Below are positions 60,781 to 64,000 of a stretch of DNA of 64,000 nt, piece by piece (the stretch's first letter is position 1; every line of letters starts with the position of its first letter). The notes under the pieces were generated by a model. That model was not told where the DNA came from. It searched no databases and saw only the letters and a program-made list of their open reading frames with translations. The stretch comes from Chrysoperla carnea (Eukaryota; Arthropoda; Insecta; Neuroptera; Chrysopidae), in contig NC_058340.1 in the NCBI RefSeq assembly GCF_905475395.1, positions 63,714,181-63,778,180 on the forward strand, read 5' to 3'. The translations under genes and the position numbers were made by a program.

Positions 60781-61200
60781 TAGATGATCGCACTACCTTA
60801 ACCTATCAAAAATCGATTCGCTTAAATTATGTATAATATTTTTTGTAAATATGTATTTATGAGAATGATTTTAAAATATTGAATCATTCATACGACCTCC
60901 ACGTTTTAAAAATTTTTTTGGATTAAAATTGCTCTTTTCACAAAGTTTTATCAAATTCGGAAACTAAAATTTGTTTGTGGTTTTTTCGATTTTTTAAAAG
61001 GAAACTTTTTGATTCTTTAAGAAAATTAAAAAAAAAATCGGGAGATATTGATTACCTCTAACTTCGATAAAATTTAGTATATAGGGTACTTTTGACCTGA
61101 AAAATACAAAAATCAGATTACTTTGATGATTAGACTCATTTTTTGTGAGATGTCGTATAAAACCTCACACAAAGAGAGTCGATTTTTCTTGGAGACGGTA
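60781..61200. repeat. Worn repeat family I relative
   Basis: GCACTACCTTAACC (60790) opens a region with CTTCGATAAAATTTAGTATA, GGTACTTTTGACC and GAAAAATACAAAAATCAGAT, the same phrase order as other family I copies but highly diverged. Confidence 0.4.
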
Positions 61201-64000
61201 CTGAATATGGAGGTATGAATTGTGGTATGTCTAATAAACCTAATTCCAAATTTGATACTATGTATAGTTTTAAAATAGCTACTTAATTAACATAAAATTG
61301 TGTAAAGATTTTTATTGAAGATACATTTATCACGGGCGTTGATTAAATGTTTATAAAAAAATTATATACAGTCCACATAAAAAATAAAAATAATATATTA
61401 CCTGTTGAATTTAAAAATATGGGAAAACACAAGTGAAGCTTTGTTCACAAAAATATGTAGTACCTGCCGCCTAATCACTAATCAGTCAGTAACCATGTTG
61501 AGATTGCTAAAACCAAGGTCATGTAAATTCTTCGATTATTAACCTTTTGAGAAAATAGTTTTGTTTGCTAAAAATAGAACCGATGAAAAACGCGTAAAAA
61601 AGTAAAGAATATTTGTAAAGAAGGTATAGTAAATAGTACTTCGTACGTAATAAAAAAAATTATTTACACACAGAAATTAATCCATATTTTAAAAACTGCT
61701 TAACTGATTTTGATGAAACAATTCTTGGACCACCTAGAGAGTGTACCCACCAACAATTCTAGGACCACATAGAGAAGGCTGCCACTCCTTTTTACCACTT
61801 GGGAGAGAAATCATATGAAAAAGTGTGATTCTGGTCTGATCTAGTCGGGCATATTTTAATGTTTTTGGCTGTTTATTATATTCAATACTTGCCTTTCTTT
61901 AATTATACTAAATGACTGATTACGAGTGGGTGTGTTTATCTTTAGAAAATTAAAAACAATAATTATTGAATATTAAAATTTAATACTTAATTAATAATAA
62001 TTTTATTGTTTTTTTTTTTGCTACACAATGTGATTAACTATTAAAATTTCTACGTCGAATTAATGATGTTTAAAATAATAAAAACGGTTATAATAGATTT
62101 TTTTTCCTTTTATAGTGATTAACATAGGCTATGGGCCAGGTATTATATTTGACAAGTTTTATAATTCAGTGTCGTTAGAAATTTTATATCGACAATATCG
62201 TTCATAACAACTTTTTCTTCTTCGAAAAACCATACTGTATGGGAGACCGCTTGAGAATATTGTGAGCTGCTGCTTTTTTATTATTTATAATAGGTTTTTA
62301 TACACACTGTATATCTTATATATAAAAATTTGGATTCAGAATGTTTATATGGTCGCAAAACTCGATAAGTCGATGCATAAGTTTAAATTTTTGGCAGATC
62401 GTTGCATTTATACCCAAGAGTGTTTATACATACTGCCGCATCCCGAAGCCCTAATATGGTAACGAATATTTTTATTAAATCCTCTAAAAAATAATATCAA
62501 AGTCACAGCGAAACGGGGTCGGATTTATCTAGTGCTTATGTTAAGTTCTAGCTAGTTTTAAGCTAAAAAATATTGTAAATAATTTTAACCTCGTGAAGTA
62601 GTTAATCATTCGTCATTTTTAAAAAGCACGACGTTGCCTATAGCTTCTCAAATTTCCAGCAGTTCTCAAATGACTATAATAAACTGCATTTAGCCCTAGA
62701 CCTAACAGAACAATATTAAAATAATAAGAATAGTTCATAATTATTATTATGCCTACTAAACCAATAATAATGTTTATGTAGGTAAATCAATTATTTCTCT
62801 TTGTTTGTGTGCCAATTTTTGTTTGCTAAAACAATAACATTAAACTTCGTTTGATCTTAAAAATCGATCATAAAATTATAAAATATTCTATTTAATAAAT
62901 ACAAAGTGATGAAAAAAAAGGATTTCACAAAAGTCTATTATTCGGGCATCACTTTTGCATTTCGGGGGGTTTGGAATATACCTTCAATAAATTAATAATA
63001 GGAGAAATTATCAAACTGTGTACCAGTGCATAATTTGTACCGAGCTGTTTTCTCATATCTGGTAGTTTTTGTACGAAATCTGACAGTCTATCCAAAAATT
63101 AAATGATATTGGTAAACTAGACAATTCAATTCTGACGCAATATTCGCTTTCAGCAACCCGAAAAATCACCTAGTAACAAGTTTGAAATCATTTTCATCAA
63201 TTTAGTTACAAATTTGCTGTAGCTCTAACGAATCGAATACAGAAAACCGCATTCAAATCCGTCTTACTGTTCAAATTTTTCGAGCTTTTATATTATATTA
63301 ATCTGTCGTTTTCTTCTTTCAAACTCAGAATACCATCAAAATACGTTGCAAATTTGGACTCTTTATTAATTAATTAAAGCTACTGAAGGTTTATAATAGT
63401 AATTATGTCTTTGATATAATAATAAACCATAGCAGTAAACCATATAATAAATCATTATCTATGAAAAGGTGTTTCATAAAGTTTAATAAACTAATAAAAA
63501 TTTGTTACAAATATATTTGAATATATCTCGATTCTATAAAAGATATTAAAATATTTTTATTAGCAAAAAATATGAATTTAGTTGCCAATAAAGTGATCCA
63601 CCTGCAAATTTTAAAAGAATCAGATTATATTCTTTATTTAAATTAAAGATTAGATTAGCATGGATTTTTTTAGAATTGGAATTTCCTAAAAAATAAAATG
63701 TTCTTTGACTAAGACTAGATAAGTTCATGAGATGACATAAGAAACATTATAACATTTAGTCTATAAAGTATCGGAGAAATATGTGCTAGGAAAAAAGGTC
63801 ATGACTGTTTTCCGGCGAATATTAAGTATACAGTTTTGTTTAAGAGGTAGAGTGCTAAAGCCTTCTAAGAGGGGTCAAGTGTACAGAAAAAAATTGTTTC
63901 TCGTTGGACAATAATAGAAAAATGTTACAATATCCCTTAACTCGATTATATACAAGTCTGTTAACTTTCATGCGGGATTCCTGGACTAGTATGAATGTGT
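61201..64000. other. No gene recognised
   Basis: AT-rich DNA to the window edge. A repeated phrase around GGACCACCTAGAGAGTG and GGACCACATAGAGAAGG lies at 61729-61766. No coding or RNA gene signal is seen. Confidence 0.5.

Overview
The window is nuclear DNA of an animal, almost certainly an insect. It is very AT-rich, its genes are split by short GT-AG introns, and more than 55 kb of it is packed with short non-autonomous transposons, fold-backs and tandem repeats. No bacterial operon, CRISPR array or rRNA is visible. The species cannot be fixed from the sequence; several of the repeat types resemble families I have seen in insect genomes, but I could not search for them.

Genes occupy only the first 8 kb. 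At the left edge is the 3' end of SPG21 (maspardin; plus strand, stop at 421). It faces, tail to tail, a complete six-exon STOML2 (stomatin-like protein 2 of the mitochondrial inner membrane; minus strand, 4268 down to 1103, 386 codons plus stop). STOML2 is head to head with a complete six-exon CCDC112 (centriolar coiled-coil protein; plus strand, 4454-7778, 470 codons plus stop). The two start codons are only 185 bp apart, so they very probably share a bidirectional promoter, which holds a CTCF-like core and two helically phased ACGTCA half-sites. I rebuilt every exon by joining splice sites in phase, and both reading frames close exactly. STOML2 intron 2 hosts an internally deleted hAT transposon with a perfect 8-bp target duplication.

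From about 8 kb to 64 kb I find no gene I can name. The region is a mosaic of families that can be defined from the window itself: family A (about ten copies, 200-640 bp); family B (tandem units of about 310 bp and a 193-bp deletion derivative, most units carrying a perfect or near-perfect TGACGTCA); family C (two copies of about 600 bp ending in a CCCCCGAC-type motif); family E (three copies of 620-650 bp, each with a large fold-back half); MITEs with TA or TTAA targets; and foldback elements. An inverted duplicate of about 1.2 kb (17.9-19.1 kb versus 33.1-35.1 kb) carries a nested family A insertion that defines that family's ends. Two weak orphan-exon candidates (10762-10886 and 57303-57413) and a mariner-type transposase scrap (38548-38586) are the only protein-like signals outside the first 8 kb.

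The three genes serve unrelated jobs (endosomal/cytosolic adaptor, mitochondrial membrane scaffold, centriolar satellite protein). Their interest lies in their arrangement, not in a shared pathway. I see no credible new enzymatic or defence system here; the most novel material is the repeat architecture.
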